64,000 nt of DNA. It comes from Streptomyces sp. AV19 (GTDB lineage Bacteria > Actinomycetota > Actinomycetes > Streptomycetales > Streptomycetaceae). Position 1 is the stretch's first letter; each line of letters begins with the position of its first letter. The stretch lies in contig NZ_JAEAMR010000007.1 of NCBI RefSeq assembly GCF_015999245.1, positions 189,855 through 253,854 of the forward strand. The letters are read 5' to 3'. The position numbers and the translations under genes were made by a program. The notes beneath the pieces are model-generated. The model was given only the letters and a program-made list of their open reading frames with translations, was not told the DNA's origin and did not search any database. This document shows, piece after piece, positions 8,810 to 15,948 of this stretch.

Positions 8810-8832
8810 TCGTCCACAGGCGGTTATCCACA
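8810..8832. other. Tandem DnaA boxes upstream of paaA
   Basis: TCGTCCACA (8810-8818) and TTATCCACA (8824-8832) lie in the same orientation, 15 bp apart, between the divergent DUF5819 and paaA genes and 36 bp before the paa operator. They match oriC boxes in quality. Binding is inferred. Confidence 0.5.
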
Positions 8833-8867
8833 GGCTTGACACCTCCCGGGGCCCGCCTCACCATTGA

Positions 8868-8881
8868 ACCGAACGATCGGT
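8868..8881. promoter_or_regulatory. Candidate PaaR/TetR operator 3 (paaABCDE)
   Basis: ACCGAACGATCGGT is the exact reverse complement of operator 2 and is extended on the right by a CGGTCGGTT repeat. It lies 59 bp before the paaA ATG, where a bound repressor would block the promoter. Confidence 0.75.
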
Positions 8882-8940
8882 CGGTCGGTTCGCGCCGGGT
8901 CGTTCCCGATCGCACCGGACCTCACCGGAGGGGGCATCGC

Positions 8941-9918
8941 ATGACGACGGCAGCACCGGAGACGGTGGACACGGCGACCCTGGAAGCCGTGTTCGAGGCG
9001 GCGGTCGCCGCCGACGAACGCATCGAGCCGCGCGACTGGATGCCGGACGCCTACCGCGCCACCCTGGTGCGGCAGATAGCGCAGCACGCCCACTCCGAGA
9101 TCATCGGCATGCAGCCCGAGGCCAACTGGATCACCAGGGCCCCTTCACTGCGGCGCAAGGCGATCCTGATGGCCAAGGTGCAGGACGAGGCGGGCCACGG
9201 CCTCTACCTCTACAGCGCCGCCGAGACCCTCGGCGTCGGCCGCGACGAGCTGCTCGACAAGCTCCACTCCGGCCGCCAGAAGTACTCCTCGATCTTCAAC
9301 TACCCCACCCTGACCTGGGCCGACGTAGGCGCGATCGGCTGGCTCGTGGACGGCGCGGCGATCACCAACCAGGTCCCGCTGTGCCGCTGCTCCTACGGGC
9401 CGTACGCGCGGGCCATGGTCCGTGTCTGCAAGGAGGAGTCCTTCCACCAGCGCCAGGGCTACGAGCTGCTGCTCGCCCTCAGCCGGGGCACCGAGGCCCA
9501 GCACGCGATGGCCCAGGACGCGGTGGACCGCTGGTGGTGGCCGTCCCTGATGATGTTCGGCCCGCCGGACGGCGAGTCCGCGCACTCCGCCCAGTCGATG
9601 GCCTGGAAGATCAAGCGCCACTCCAACGACGAGCTGCGCCAGCGCTTCGTCGACATCTGCGTCCCCCAGGCCGAGTCCCTCGGCCTCACCCTCCCCGACC
9701 CCGGCCTCCGGTGGAACGAGGAGCGCGGCCACCACGACTTCGGCCCCATCGACTGGGACGAGTTCCACCAGGTCCTCCGCGGCAACGGCCCGTGCAACGA
9801 GCAGCGCCTCGCCCGGCGCCGGAAGGCCCACGAGGACGGCGCATGGGTGCGCGAGGCGGCCCTGGCCCACGCGGCGAAGCACACCACCCCCACCGAGCAC
9901 CCGGAGGCGAGCGCATGA
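8941..9918 (+). CDS. paaA: 1,2-phenylacetyl-CoA epoxidase, catalytic subunit PaaA
   Basis: A 325-residue ferritin-like diiron subunit of the PaaABC(E) monooxygenase, which inserts one oxygen atom into the ring of phenylacetyl-CoA. The iron-ligand segments are visible: [30 protein letters not shown] (the E-x2-H pair) and [14 protein letters not shown]. Other family blocks are [20 protein letters not shown] and [13 protein letters not shown]. The ATG at 8941 is chosen; upstream in-frame sequence is the operator region. It is the first gene of a five-gene operon with overlapping ends and is probably repressed through operator 3. Confidence 0.95.
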   Translation: MTTAAPETVDTATLEAVFEAAVAADERIEPRDWMPDAYRATLVRQIAQHAHSEIIGMQPEANWITRAPSLRRKAILMAKVQDEAGHGLYLYSAAETLGVGRDELLDKLHSGRQKYSSIFNYPTLTWADVGAIGWLVDGAAITNQVPLCRCSYGPYARAMVRVCKEESFHQRQGYELLLALSRGTEAQHAMAQDAVDRWWWPSLMMFGPPDGESAHSAQSMAWKIKRHSNDELRQRFVDICVPQAESLGLTLPDPGLRWNEERGHHDFGPIDWDEFHQVLRGNGPCNEQRLARRRKAHEDGAWVREAALAHAAKHTTPTEHPEASA

Positions 9919-10202
9919 CCGGCACCGACTGGCCCCTGTGGGAGGTGTTCGTGCGCAGCAGGCGCGGCCTGTCGCACACCCACGCCGGCAGCCTGCACGC
10001 CCCGGACGCGCAGCTGGCCCTGCGCAACGCGCGCGACCTGTACACCCGGCGCTCCGAGGGCGTCTCCATCTGGGTGGTGCCCTCGAAGACGATCACCGCC
10101 TCGTCGCCGGACGAGAAGGACCCCTTCTTCGAGCCCGCCGCCGACAAGGCGTACCGCCACCCCACCTTCTACGAGATCCCCGAAGGGGTGCGGCACCTGT
10201 GA
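9915..10202 (+). CDS. paaB: Phenylacetyl-CoA epoxidase subunit PaaB
   Basis: A 95-residue small subunit that bridges PaaAC heterodimers in the epoxidase complex. The family pattern is plain: [20 protein letters not shown], the central [20 protein letters not shown] and [20 protein letters not shown]. The ATG overlaps the paaA stop by 4 bp (ATGA), so expression is coupled. The length is usual for PaaB. Confidence 0.95.
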   Translation: MTGTDWPLWEVFVRSRRGLSHTHAGSLHAPDAQLALRNARDLYTRRSEGVSIWVVPSKTITASSPDEKDPFFEPAADKAYRHPTFYEIPEGVRHL

Positions 10203-10936
10203 CTCCTGTACCACCCATGAACGCCGTACCGCCCACGGCCGCCCTCGCGCTCGGCGACGACGCCCTGGTCCTCTCCCACCGGCTGGGGGAGTGGGCCGGC
10301 CGGGCACCCGTCCTGGAGGAGGAGGTCGCGCTCGCCAACATCGCCCTCGACCTGCTCGGCCAGGCCCGCACCCTGCTCTCCCTCACCGGCGACGAGGACG
10401 AGCTGGCCTACCTCCGCGACGAGCGCGCCTTCCGCAACGTCCAGCTCGTCGAGCAGCCCAACGGCGACTTCGCCGCCACCATCGCCCGCCAGCTCTGCTT
10501 CTCCACCTACCAGCACCTGCTGTACGGCCGGCTGGCGGACGGCGACGGCCCGTTCGCCCCCCTGGCCGCCAAGGCCGTCAAGGAGACCGCCTACCACCGC
10601 GACCACGCCGAGCAGTGGACCCTGCGGCTCGGCGACGGCACACCGGAGAGCCACGGGCGGATGCAGCGCGCCGTGGACGGCCTCTGGCGCTACACCGGCG
10701 AGCTCTTCCAGCCCGTCGAGGGCCTCCCGGAGATCGACTGGCCCGCCCTGCGGGACGCGTGGACGGCCCTGGTCACCGACACGCTGCAACAGGCGACCCT
10801 GGAGACACCCGCCGGGCCGCAGTCGGCCGCCTGGGCGGCGGGGGCCGGCCGCCAGGGCGTCCACACCGAGCCCTTCGGCCGCATGCTCGCCGAGATGCAG
10901 CACCTGCACCGCAGCCACCCGGGGGCGACATGGTGA
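10199..10936 (+). CDS. paaC: Phenylacetyl-CoA epoxidase structural subunit PaaC
   Basis: A 245-residue ferritin-fold subunit that pairs with PaaA but lacks a full iron site. Seen: LGDDALVLSHRLGEWAGRAP, EEVALANIALDLLGQARTLL and KETAYHRDHAEQW, all typical of PaaC. The GTG at 10199 overlaps the paaB stop (GTGA) and has a purine-rich GAAGGGG upstream; ATG 10217 is an alternative without a ribosome site. It is the third gene of the paa operon. Epoxidase activity needs PaaA, PaaB, PaaC and the reductase PaaE, all present here. Confidence 0.94.
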   Translation: MTPVPPMNAVPPTAALALGDDALVLSHRLGEWAGRAPVLEEEVALANIALDLLGQARTLLSLTGDEDELAYLRDERAFRNVQLVEQPNGDFAATIARQLCFSTYQHLLYGRLADGDGPFAPLAAKAVKETAYHRDHAEQWTLRLGDGTPESHGRMQRAVDGLWRYTGELFQPVEGLPEIDWPALRDAWTALVTDTLQQATLETPAGPQSAAWAAGAGRQGVHTEPFGRMLAEMQHLHRSHPGATW

Positions 10937-11460
10937 CGACCCCGACGCCCCTGGAGGAGCGGCTCCGCGCCCTGGCCGGCGCCGTCCCGGACCCGGAGCT
11001 GCCCGTGATCACCCTGGAAGAGCTGGGGGTCCTGCGCGACCTGCGCGTCACCGCCCCCGGCCGGGTCGAGGTGGAGCTCACCCCCACCTACACCGGCTGC
11101 CCCGCCGTCGAGGCCATGTCCGCCGACATCGAGCGCGTCCTGCACGAACAGGGCATGGCCGAGGTATCCGTGCACACCGTGCTCTCTCCCGCCTGGTCCA
11201 CGGACGACATCACGGCCGAAGGGCGCCGCAAGCTGGCCGCGTCCGGCATCGCGCCGCCCCGCCCCGGGGGCCCGGTCGCCGTGGAGCTGGGCCCCACCCG
11301 GCTCGCCGCGAGCCCCGGCGGACCGGCGGAGCCGGTGCGCTGCCCGCACTGCGGCTCCACCGAGACCACGCTGCTCAGCCGCTTCTCCTCCACCGCCTGC
11401 AAGGCCCTGCGCCGCTGCGAGGCGTGCCGCGAACCCTTCGACCACTTCAAGGAGTTGTGA
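10930..11460 (+). CDS. paaD: PaaD, iron-sulfur/maturation factor of the epoxidase (MIP18/DUF59 family)
   Basis: A 176-residue protein. Its N-terminal two thirds is a MIP18/DUF59 domain with DPELPVITLEELGVLRDL and TPTYTGCPAVEAMSADIE. The C-terminus carries a four-cysteine pattern (CPHCGS, then CEAC) preceded by SSTACKALRRC, as in full-length PaaD. It probably helps assemble the diiron or Fe-S centres of the epoxidase. The ATG at 10930 overlaps paaC by 7 bp; GTG 10933 would give a 4-bp GTGA overlap instead. The start is therefore uncertain by one codon. Confidence 0.93.
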   Translation: MVTTPTPLEERLRALAGAVPDPELPVITLEELGVLRDLRVTAPGRVEVELTPTYTGCPAVEAMSADIERVLHEQGMAEVSVHTVLSPAWSTDDITAEGRRKLAASGIAPPRPGGPVAVELGPTRLAASPGGPAEPVRCPHCGSTETTLLSRFSSTACKALRRCEACREPFDHFKEL

Positions 11461-12542
11461 TGGCAGCGGCCCGCCACGGCGTCTTCCACCCCCTGCGGAT
11501 CTCCGCCGTCGACCCGCTCACCGACGACGCGGTCGCCCTCACCTTTGAGGTGCCCGAGGAGCTGCGCGAGGAATTCCGCCACGCGCCCGGCCAGCACCTG
11601 GCGCTGCGCCGCCGGGTCGAGGGCACCGAGGTGCGCCGCACCTACTCCGTCTGCGGGCAGGCGCCGGCCCCCGGCGACGGCGGGCCGCGCACGCTGCGCG
11701 TGGGCGTCCGGCTTGTGGACGGCGGAGCGTTCTCGACCTACGCCTTCAAGGAACTGGCCGTGGGCGACACGCTGGATGTGATGACGCCGGCCGGCCGCTT
11801 CGTCCTGGAGCCGCGCCCCGGGCACTTCGCCGCGATCGTGGGCGGCAGCGGGATAACTCCCGTCCTGTGCATAGCCGCCACGCTGCTCGCCCGCGAGCCG
11901 TCGGCCCGGTTCACTCTGCTGCGCAGCGACCGCACGACGGCCTCCACGATGTTCCTGGAGGAGGTGGCCGACCTCAAGGACCGCTACCCGGGCCGCCTCC
12001 AGGTCGTCCAGACCCTCTCCCGCGAGGAGCAGCAGGCGGGCCCCGCCTCCGGCCGCCTGGACGAGGAGCGGCTGACCGCCCTGCTCCCGGCGCTGCTCCC
12101 GGTGGACGCGGTGGACGGCTGGTTCCTGTGCGGCCCGCACGGACTGGTCATGGGCGCCGAACGGGCCCTGCGCGGGCTGGGAGTGGCCCGCGGGCGGATC
12201 CACGAGGAGATCTTCCACGTCGAGGATGCGGCGGCGCCGCGCACTTCGGCCCCCGCGTCCCCCGCGCACAGCACGGTCTCCGCGACGCTCCACGGCCGTG
12301 GCGGCACATGGCCCGTCCAGGACGGGGAGTCCCTGCTGGAGGCGGTCCTCCGCAACCGCCCGGACGCGCCGTACGCGTGCAAGGGCGGTGTGTGCGGCAC
12401 GTGCCGGGCGTTCCTCGTCTCGGGCGAAGTCCAGATGGACCGCAACTTCGCGCTGGAGGAAGAGGAGTTGGAGTCCGGCTACGTCCTGGCATGCCAGTCG
12501 CACCCGACGACGGAGCAGGTGGAACTGGACTTCGACCGCTGA
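11460..12542 (+). CDS. paaE: Phenylacetyl-CoA epoxidase reductase PaaE
   Basis: A 360-residue FAD/NAD(P)H oxidoreductase with a C-terminal plant-type 2Fe-2S ferredoxin domain; it passes electrons from NADPH to the PaaABC diiron centre. Order: an FAD-binding barrel with RRTYSVCGQ, a nucleotide-binding domain with VGGSGITPVLCIAA and WFLCGPHGLVMGAERALRGL, then the cluster motif CKGGVCGTCRAFL with a fourth cysteine in LACQSHP. The start ATG 11460 overlaps the paaD stop (TGATG); an in-frame start at 11424 lies inside paaD and is rejected. It closes the paaABCDE operon and is followed by repeat copy 2. Confidence 0.94.
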   Translation: MAAARHGVFHPLRISAVDPLTDDAVALTFEVPEELREEFRHAPGQHLALRRRVEGTEVRRTYSVCGQAPAPGDGGPRTLRVGVRLVDGGAFSTYAFKELAVGDTLDVMTPAGRFVLEPRPGHFAAIVGGSGITPVLCIAATLLAREPSARFTLLRSDRTTASTMFLEEVADLKDRYPGRLQVVQTLSREEQQAGPASGRLDEERLTALLPALLPVDAVDGWFLCGPHGLVMGAERALRGLGVARGRIHEEIFHVEDAAAPRTSAPASPAHSTVSATLHGRGGTWPVQDGESLLEAVLRNRPDAPYACKGGVCGTCRAFLVSGEVQMDRNFALEEEELESGYVLACQSHPTTEQVELDFDR

Positions 12543-12559
12543 CCGGACGGGCTGTTCAG

Positions 12560-12637
12560 CCCGTCCGGCGTCTGAGGACACCCGCGCGGAGCGCGCGAGA
12601 AACGGCGAAAGTGGGGGTACCCCCTCCGGGGGAGGGG
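12560..12637. repeat. Intergenic inverted-repeat element, copy 2
   Basis: A shortened copy of the element at 5669-5889. It carries GTCCGGCGTCTGAGGACACC, the CGCGCGGAGCGCG block, then GAAACGGCGAAAGTGGGGGT and the same palindromic tail, fused without the central part. A separate hairpin around 12544-12566 (GGACGGGCTG/CAGCCCGTCC) precedes it. Like copy 1, it separates the end of a paa transcript from a convergent gene. Confidence 0.7.
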
Positions 12638-12650
12638 GTGGGGCAAACCC

Positions 12651-12998
12651 CTAAATCACCGCACCCGCCGCGCCATTCGCACTCACCACCGGCCGCCCCG
12701 CCGCCGCCCAGGCCTCCATGCCGCCCGCGACGTTCGCCGCGTCCACGCCCTGCTGGAGCAGGTACGCCGTCACCTGCGCCGAGCGCCCGCCCGAGCGGCA
12801 GATCACGTTCACCCGCCGCCCGTCGTCGATCGTGTCCGACAGCTCGACGTACCGCGCGGCGAATTCGCTCATCGGCACGTGCAGCGCGTCCTCCACGTGC
12901 CCGGCCTCCCACTCGTCGTTCTCGCGCACATCGAGCAGGAAGTCCCCCGCCGAGAGATCGTCGACACTGACCGTGGGCACACTGGATCCGAAAGTCAT
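12651..12998 (-). CDS. Rhodanese-like domain protein
   Basis: A 115-residue single rhodanese domain (sulfurtransferase fold). The active-site loop CRSGGRS has the expected cysteine near residue 67, preceded by the beta strand VNVICRS. LLDVRENDEWEAGHVEDALH is the classic N-terminal CH2-like motif, and VAGGMEAWAAAGRPV is the usual C-terminus. It probably transfers sulfane sulfur, but the partner is unknown. It lies just downstream of the J-domain gene (10 bp gap) in the same direction, so they may share a transcript. Confidence 0.9.
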   Translation of the reverse strand: MTFGSSVPTVSVDDLSAGDFLLDVRENDEWEAGHVEDALHVPMSEFAARYVELSDTIDDGRRVNVICRSGGRSAQVTAYLLQQGVDAANVAGGMEAWAAAGRPVVSANGAAGAVI

Positions 12999-13008
12999 GC
13001 GCCCGACG

Positions 13009-13824
13009 CTACCCGAACCGCTGACCGGTCAGTCCCGCCAGCCGGGCCTCCCGCTCGGCGATCTGCGTCAGCAGCCCGCCCGAGACCTCCTCCAGCAGCC
13101 CGTCCGGGTCGTCCGGCGCCATCTTGATCATCGAGCCGATCGCGGACGCCTCCAGCTCCGCCGCCGCCGCCGAGAGCATCTCCTTGCGCCGCGCCAGCCA
13201 CTCCAGCCGCGCGTAGAGCTCCTCGGCGCGGCTCGGCCGCCGCTGCGCGGGAACCGGCCCCGCCGCCCACTCCTCGGCCAGCTCCAGCAGTTGGGCCTCG
13301 TCCCCCGCCGCGTACGCCGCGTTGACGCGCACCATGAAGGACTCACGCCGCCTCCGGTCGCCCTCGTCGGGCGCCAGGTCGGGGTGGGCACGGCGGACCA
13401 GCTCGCGGTACGCCTTGCGGGCCCCGTCACCGGGCCGCACCCGCTGCGGCGGGCGGACGGACTGCCCGGTGAGCATCGCCGACGCCTCGGGCGGGAACCC
13501 CTCCGAATCCAGCCAGTCCCCGAAGAGCTCCTGCACCCCGGGCATCGGCTGGACCAGCGCCCGCGCCTCCCGGGCCCGCCGCAGGTCCTCCGGATCGCCG
13601 GAGTGCGCCGCGACGGCCTCGGCGATCAGCGCGTCCAGCTCCTCCAGCCGCGCGTACAGGGGCCCGAGCCGCTGGTGGTGCAGGCGGGAGAAGTTCTCCA
13701 CCTCCACGCGGAAGGTCTCCACGGCGATCTCGAACTCGATCAGCGCCTGCTCGGCCGCCCGTACGGCCTGTTCCAGCCGCTCGGTGCCGGGCTCCGACGG
13801 AACTTCGGTCTCCGGATTCGTCAC
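13009..13824 (-). CDS. J-domain-containing protein (DnaJ-like, C-terminal J region)
   Basis: A 271-residue cytoplasmic protein with a long N-terminal helical, probably coiled-coil region (RLEQAVRAAEQALIEFEIAV, then YARLEELDALIAEAVAA). A J-domain-like segment follows around residues 135-180, with YRELVRRAHPDL carrying the HPD tripeptide that stimulates Hsp70 ATPases. A C-terminal coiled coil follows (YARLEWLARRKEMLSAAAAE). It has no G/F or zinc-finger region, so it is a class III J-protein and not the DnaJ chaperone. GTG 13824 is the assigned start. Its DnaK partner and client are not evident from context. Confidence 0.75.
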   Translation of the reverse strand: MTNPETEVPSEPGTERLEQAVRAAEQALIEFEIAVETFRVEVENFSRLHHQRLGPLYARLEELDALIAEAVAAHSGDPEDLRRAREARALVQPMPGVQELFGDWLDSEGFPPEASAMLTGQSVRPPQRVRPGDGARKAYRELVRRAHPDLAPDEGDRRRRESFMVRVNAAYAAGDEAQLLELAEEWAAGPVPAQRRPSRAEELYARLEWLARRKEMLSAAAAELEASAIGSMIKMAPDDPDGLLEEVSGGLLTQIAEREARLAGLTGQRFG

Positions 13825-13841
13825 CCGCCCAGCGTACGAGC

Positions 13842-14867
13842 TCAGACGCCGACCGCCTCCTCCATCTCCTCCTCCGCCTCGGCGGCCCGGGCGGACTTCA
13901 CGTGCCCCCGCCGCTCCACGGCCCACGCGGCGCCCAGCACCACGAGCCCGACCGCGAGCCAGGCCACCAGCGTCCCGACGTACCCGCCGAGCCCGTACCC
14001 GTCGAAGTACACGAGGCTGCGCGTGCCCTCGACGAAGCCGGCGCCGTTCCAGAAGCCGTGCAGCCCCCTGAAGAAGCCGTTCTGGAGCTCGGGCCGGAAG
14101 ACGCCGCCGGAGCTGGTGAAGTTCAGCATGACGAACAGCACCATCACACCCAGCGTCGTCCAGCGCTTGAGGAAGGTGTGCAGCCCGGTCCCGGCGAACA
14201 GCACGCCCGCCGAGTAGACCCAGGCCAGCCCCCACGTGCCCCACAGCCCGTGCTCGACCAGGTGGAAGACGGGCCCGGCCAGCACCGTCCCGATCACGCT
14301 CACCACCAGCGACACGGCCGCGGCCAGCGCCGCCCGCACCTTCAGCGGCAGCGCGCCGCCGGCCCCGCCGATCACGGCGACCGAGGCGTACGAGCCGATG
14401 CTCAGCGCGACGAGCAGGAAGAAGATGCCCTGCCCGGTCGGGTCGTGCCCGGCGGGCGGGACGACGTCGGTCACCTTCAGCGGGGCGCCCTGCCGCGCGG
14501 CCACCGGCGTGAACACCTTCTGCACGGCCGACGCCGTGGTGTCCGACCCCGCCGTGGCCACCAGCAGCTCGGGAGCGCGCCGGTCCGGCACGTACGCCCC
14601 GAAGACGTCCCGGTGCTCCAGCGCCCGCACCGCCGCGTCCCGGTCCGCCACCGTGCGGACGGACAGCTTGTCGCCCGCCTTCTCGCCGATCGCCGCCGCC
14701 AGGTGCCCGGCGCGCGCGCCGGAGCCGACGACCGCCACCGGCAGCCCGTGCGGCGACGGCTGGGCGAAGGCACCGAGGTAGGCGAGCCCCATGCCGACGC
14801 ACATCAGCAACGGGGTGAGCAGGTGGGTCAGCACGTGCCGGAGCGCGCTGCGCGTCGCGGGCCTCAT
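13842..14867 (-). CDS. ABC-2 / YhgE-Pip-like membrane protein
   Basis: A 341-residue membrane protein. An N-terminal transmembrane helix is followed by an extracytoplasmic domain of about 120 residues (VAVVGSGARAGHLAAAIGE, then VFGAYVPDRRAPELLVATAG) and a C-terminal block of five or six helices (IFFLLVALSIGSYASVAVIG, LAWVYSAGVLFAGTGLHTFL). This is the layout of ABC-2-type exporter permeases and of YhgE/Pip proteins. There is no ATPase gene beside it. The start at ATG 14867 is placed by GGAGAGG 7 nt upstream. A MarR gene is divergent 84 bp away, so drug- or ligand-responsive export is likely, but the substrate is unknown. Confidence 0.8.
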   Translation of the reverse strand: MRPATRSALRHVLTHLLTPLLMCVGMGLAYLGAFAQPSPHGLPVAVVGSGARAGHLAAAIGEKAGDKLSVRTVADRDAAVRALEHRDVFGAYVPDRRAPELLVATAGSDTTASAVQKVFTPVAARQGAPLKVTDVVPPAGHDPTGQGIFFLLVALSIGSYASVAVIGGAGGALPLKVRAALAAAVSLVVSVIGTVLAGPVFHLVEHGLWGTWGLAWVYSAGVLFAGTGLHTFLKRWTTLGVMVLFVMLNFTSSGGVFRPELQNGFFRGLHGFWNGAGFVEGTRSLVYFDGYGLGGYVGTLVAWLAVGLVVLGAAWAVERRGHVKSARAAEAEEEMEEAVGV

Positions 14868-14897
14868 GGGCACCCCTCTCCAGAATGGTTGGCTTAT

Positions 14898-14928
14898 ACA
14901 ACTCTCTAATCAAGTTGTACTATACAAC
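14898..14928. promoter_or_regulatory. Candidate MarR operator, two overlapping palindromes
   Basis: ACAACT-N9-AGTTGT (14898-14918) overlaps GTTGTA-CTA-TACAAC (14914-14928). The stretch is strikingly AT-rich for this genome and lies between the divergent membrane-protein and MarR genes. Binding by the adjacent MarR protein is inferred from position and symmetry. Confidence 0.65.
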
Positions 14929-14951
14929 CAAAGCGACGGAAGGAAACCCTC

Positions 14952-15386
14952 GTGCCGCACCGAGCCGATTCCCTGGACACCATCCAGCGCGAACTGACCG
15001 CCTTCGCCCGCCGGGCCCGCGCCGCCGCCGCGCAGCTCCACCCCGAGCTGTCGCTCGTCTCCTACACCCTCCTCGCCCACCTCCAGGACCAGCGGGGGTG
15101 CCGGGCCACCGACCTCGCGGCGCACTACCTGCTCGACAAGTCCACGGTCAGCCGGCAGATCGCCGCCCTGGAACGGCTCGACTTCGTCGAACGCCGCACC
15201 GACCCGCACGACCAGCGGGTCCAGGTGCTGCACCTCACCGACCGCGGCACCGCCGTCCTCGACCAGGTCGCGGCCAGCCGCCGGGTCGCCTTCGAGGAGC
15301 GCCTCGCCGACTGGGACGAGGACGACCTGGCCCGCTTCGCGTCCTACCTGCTGCGCTACAACGCCTCGGGATCCACCCGGGATTGA
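14952..15386 (+). CDS. MarR-family transcriptional regulator
   Basis: A 144-residue winged-helix regulator. The core is VSYTLLAHLQDQRGCRATDL, the recognition helix LDKSTVSRQIAALERLDFV and the wing RRTDPHDQRVQVLHLTDRG. GTG 14952 is preceded by GGAAGGA at good spacing. The divergent neighbour encodes an exporter-like membrane protein, and two overlapping palindromes lie between the genes, the usual layout of a MarR repressor controlling itself and an efflux gene. The ligand is unknown. Confidence 0.9.
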   Translation: MPHRADSLDTIQRELTAFARRARAAAAQLHPELSLVSYTLLAHLQDQRGCRATDLAAHYLLDKSTVSRQIAALERLDFVERRTDPHDQRVQVLHLTDRGTAVLDQVAASRRVAFEERLADWDEDDLARFASYLLRYNASGSTRD

Positions 15387-15397
15387 CCGGACCACGC

Positions 15398-15422
15398 AAA
15401 AAGCCCTCCACCAGGGAGGGCT
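15398..15422 (-). terminator. Rho-independent terminator (minus strand)
   Basis: The stem AGCCCTCC/GGAGGGCT (15402-15409 with 15415-15422) is followed, in the minus direction, by a TTTTT tract. It fits termination of the tRNA-Leu transcript, and may also act on MarR transcripts arriving from the other side. Confidence 0.65.
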
Positions 15423-15461
15423 GAGAGATACGGCACACCGAACCGGTGCCCGGACACAGCA

Positions 15462-15497
15462 GAACGGGCCCCGTCGTTCTCACGACGAGGCCCGTTC
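15462..15497 (-). terminator. Large hairpin downstream of tRNA-Leu
   Basis: GAACGGGCC and CGTCGT pair with ACGACG and GGCCCGTTC around a TCTC loop, 7 bp after the mature tRNA-Leu 3' end on the minus strand. It is a likely processing or termination hairpin. Confidence 0.55.
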
Positions 15498-15504
15498 CGT
15501 ACGG

Positions 15505-15588
15505 TGCGCGAGGGGGGAGTTGAACCCCCACGCCCTTGCGGGCACTGGAACCTGAATCCAGCGCGTCTGCCTATTCCGCCACCCGCGC
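15505..15588 (-). tRNA. tRNA-Leu (anticodon CAG)
   Basis: On the minus strand it begins GCGCGGGTGGCGGAAT and folds into a class II tRNA of 84 nt. The anticodon loop TTCAGGT sits between CTGGA and TCCAG, giving CAG, which reads CUG codons. A long variable arm (TGCCCGCAAGGGCG) follows, and the T loop is GTTCAACTC. The acceptor stem closes GCGCGGG with CTCGCGC. CCA is not fully encoded. Confidence 0.95.
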
Positions 15589-15948
15589 ATTGGGTGTGTC
15601 CTCCGGCTTCCGCTCCCCTACCGGACTTTCGTCCGGTCCGCGGTGCGTCCGCCTTCCGACATGCAGAACATTAGCACGCCCCGGAGGGTGCCTTCACACC
15701 CGTGATCCGCCGAGGGCCCCCGGGCGTCCCCCCGGGCATCCGCGGGGACGCCACCGGTTGCGGGACACTGGCTCTCCGGCGGCTCTACGATCCGAGTGAG
15801 GGAGTGCGGAGGCAGCGCGTAGGCGACACTCATCACTCCTGGCGCCGAAGGGGAACCAGCTGTTTTCCCGGCGCGTGGATACGATCAGTAAGCAGTATCA
15901 GGAACGGCACCGAGCATCACAGGCGTCACCGAGGGAAGGAGGTGCCCC
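15589..15948. other. Upstream region of the fhaA-pknB operon
   Basis: About 360 bp between tRNA-Leu and fhaA. No supported gene or RNA was found. It must hold the operon promoter, but no convincing -35/-10 pair could be chosen. An AAGGAGG ribosome site at 15937-15943 immediately precedes fhaA. Confidence 0.5.

Noticed and set aside
13009..14913. One long minus-strand frame joining the J-domain and membrane-protein genes
   Set aside because: The upstream half is a shadow of the membrane protein read in another frame; the J-domain protein has its own GTG at 13824.
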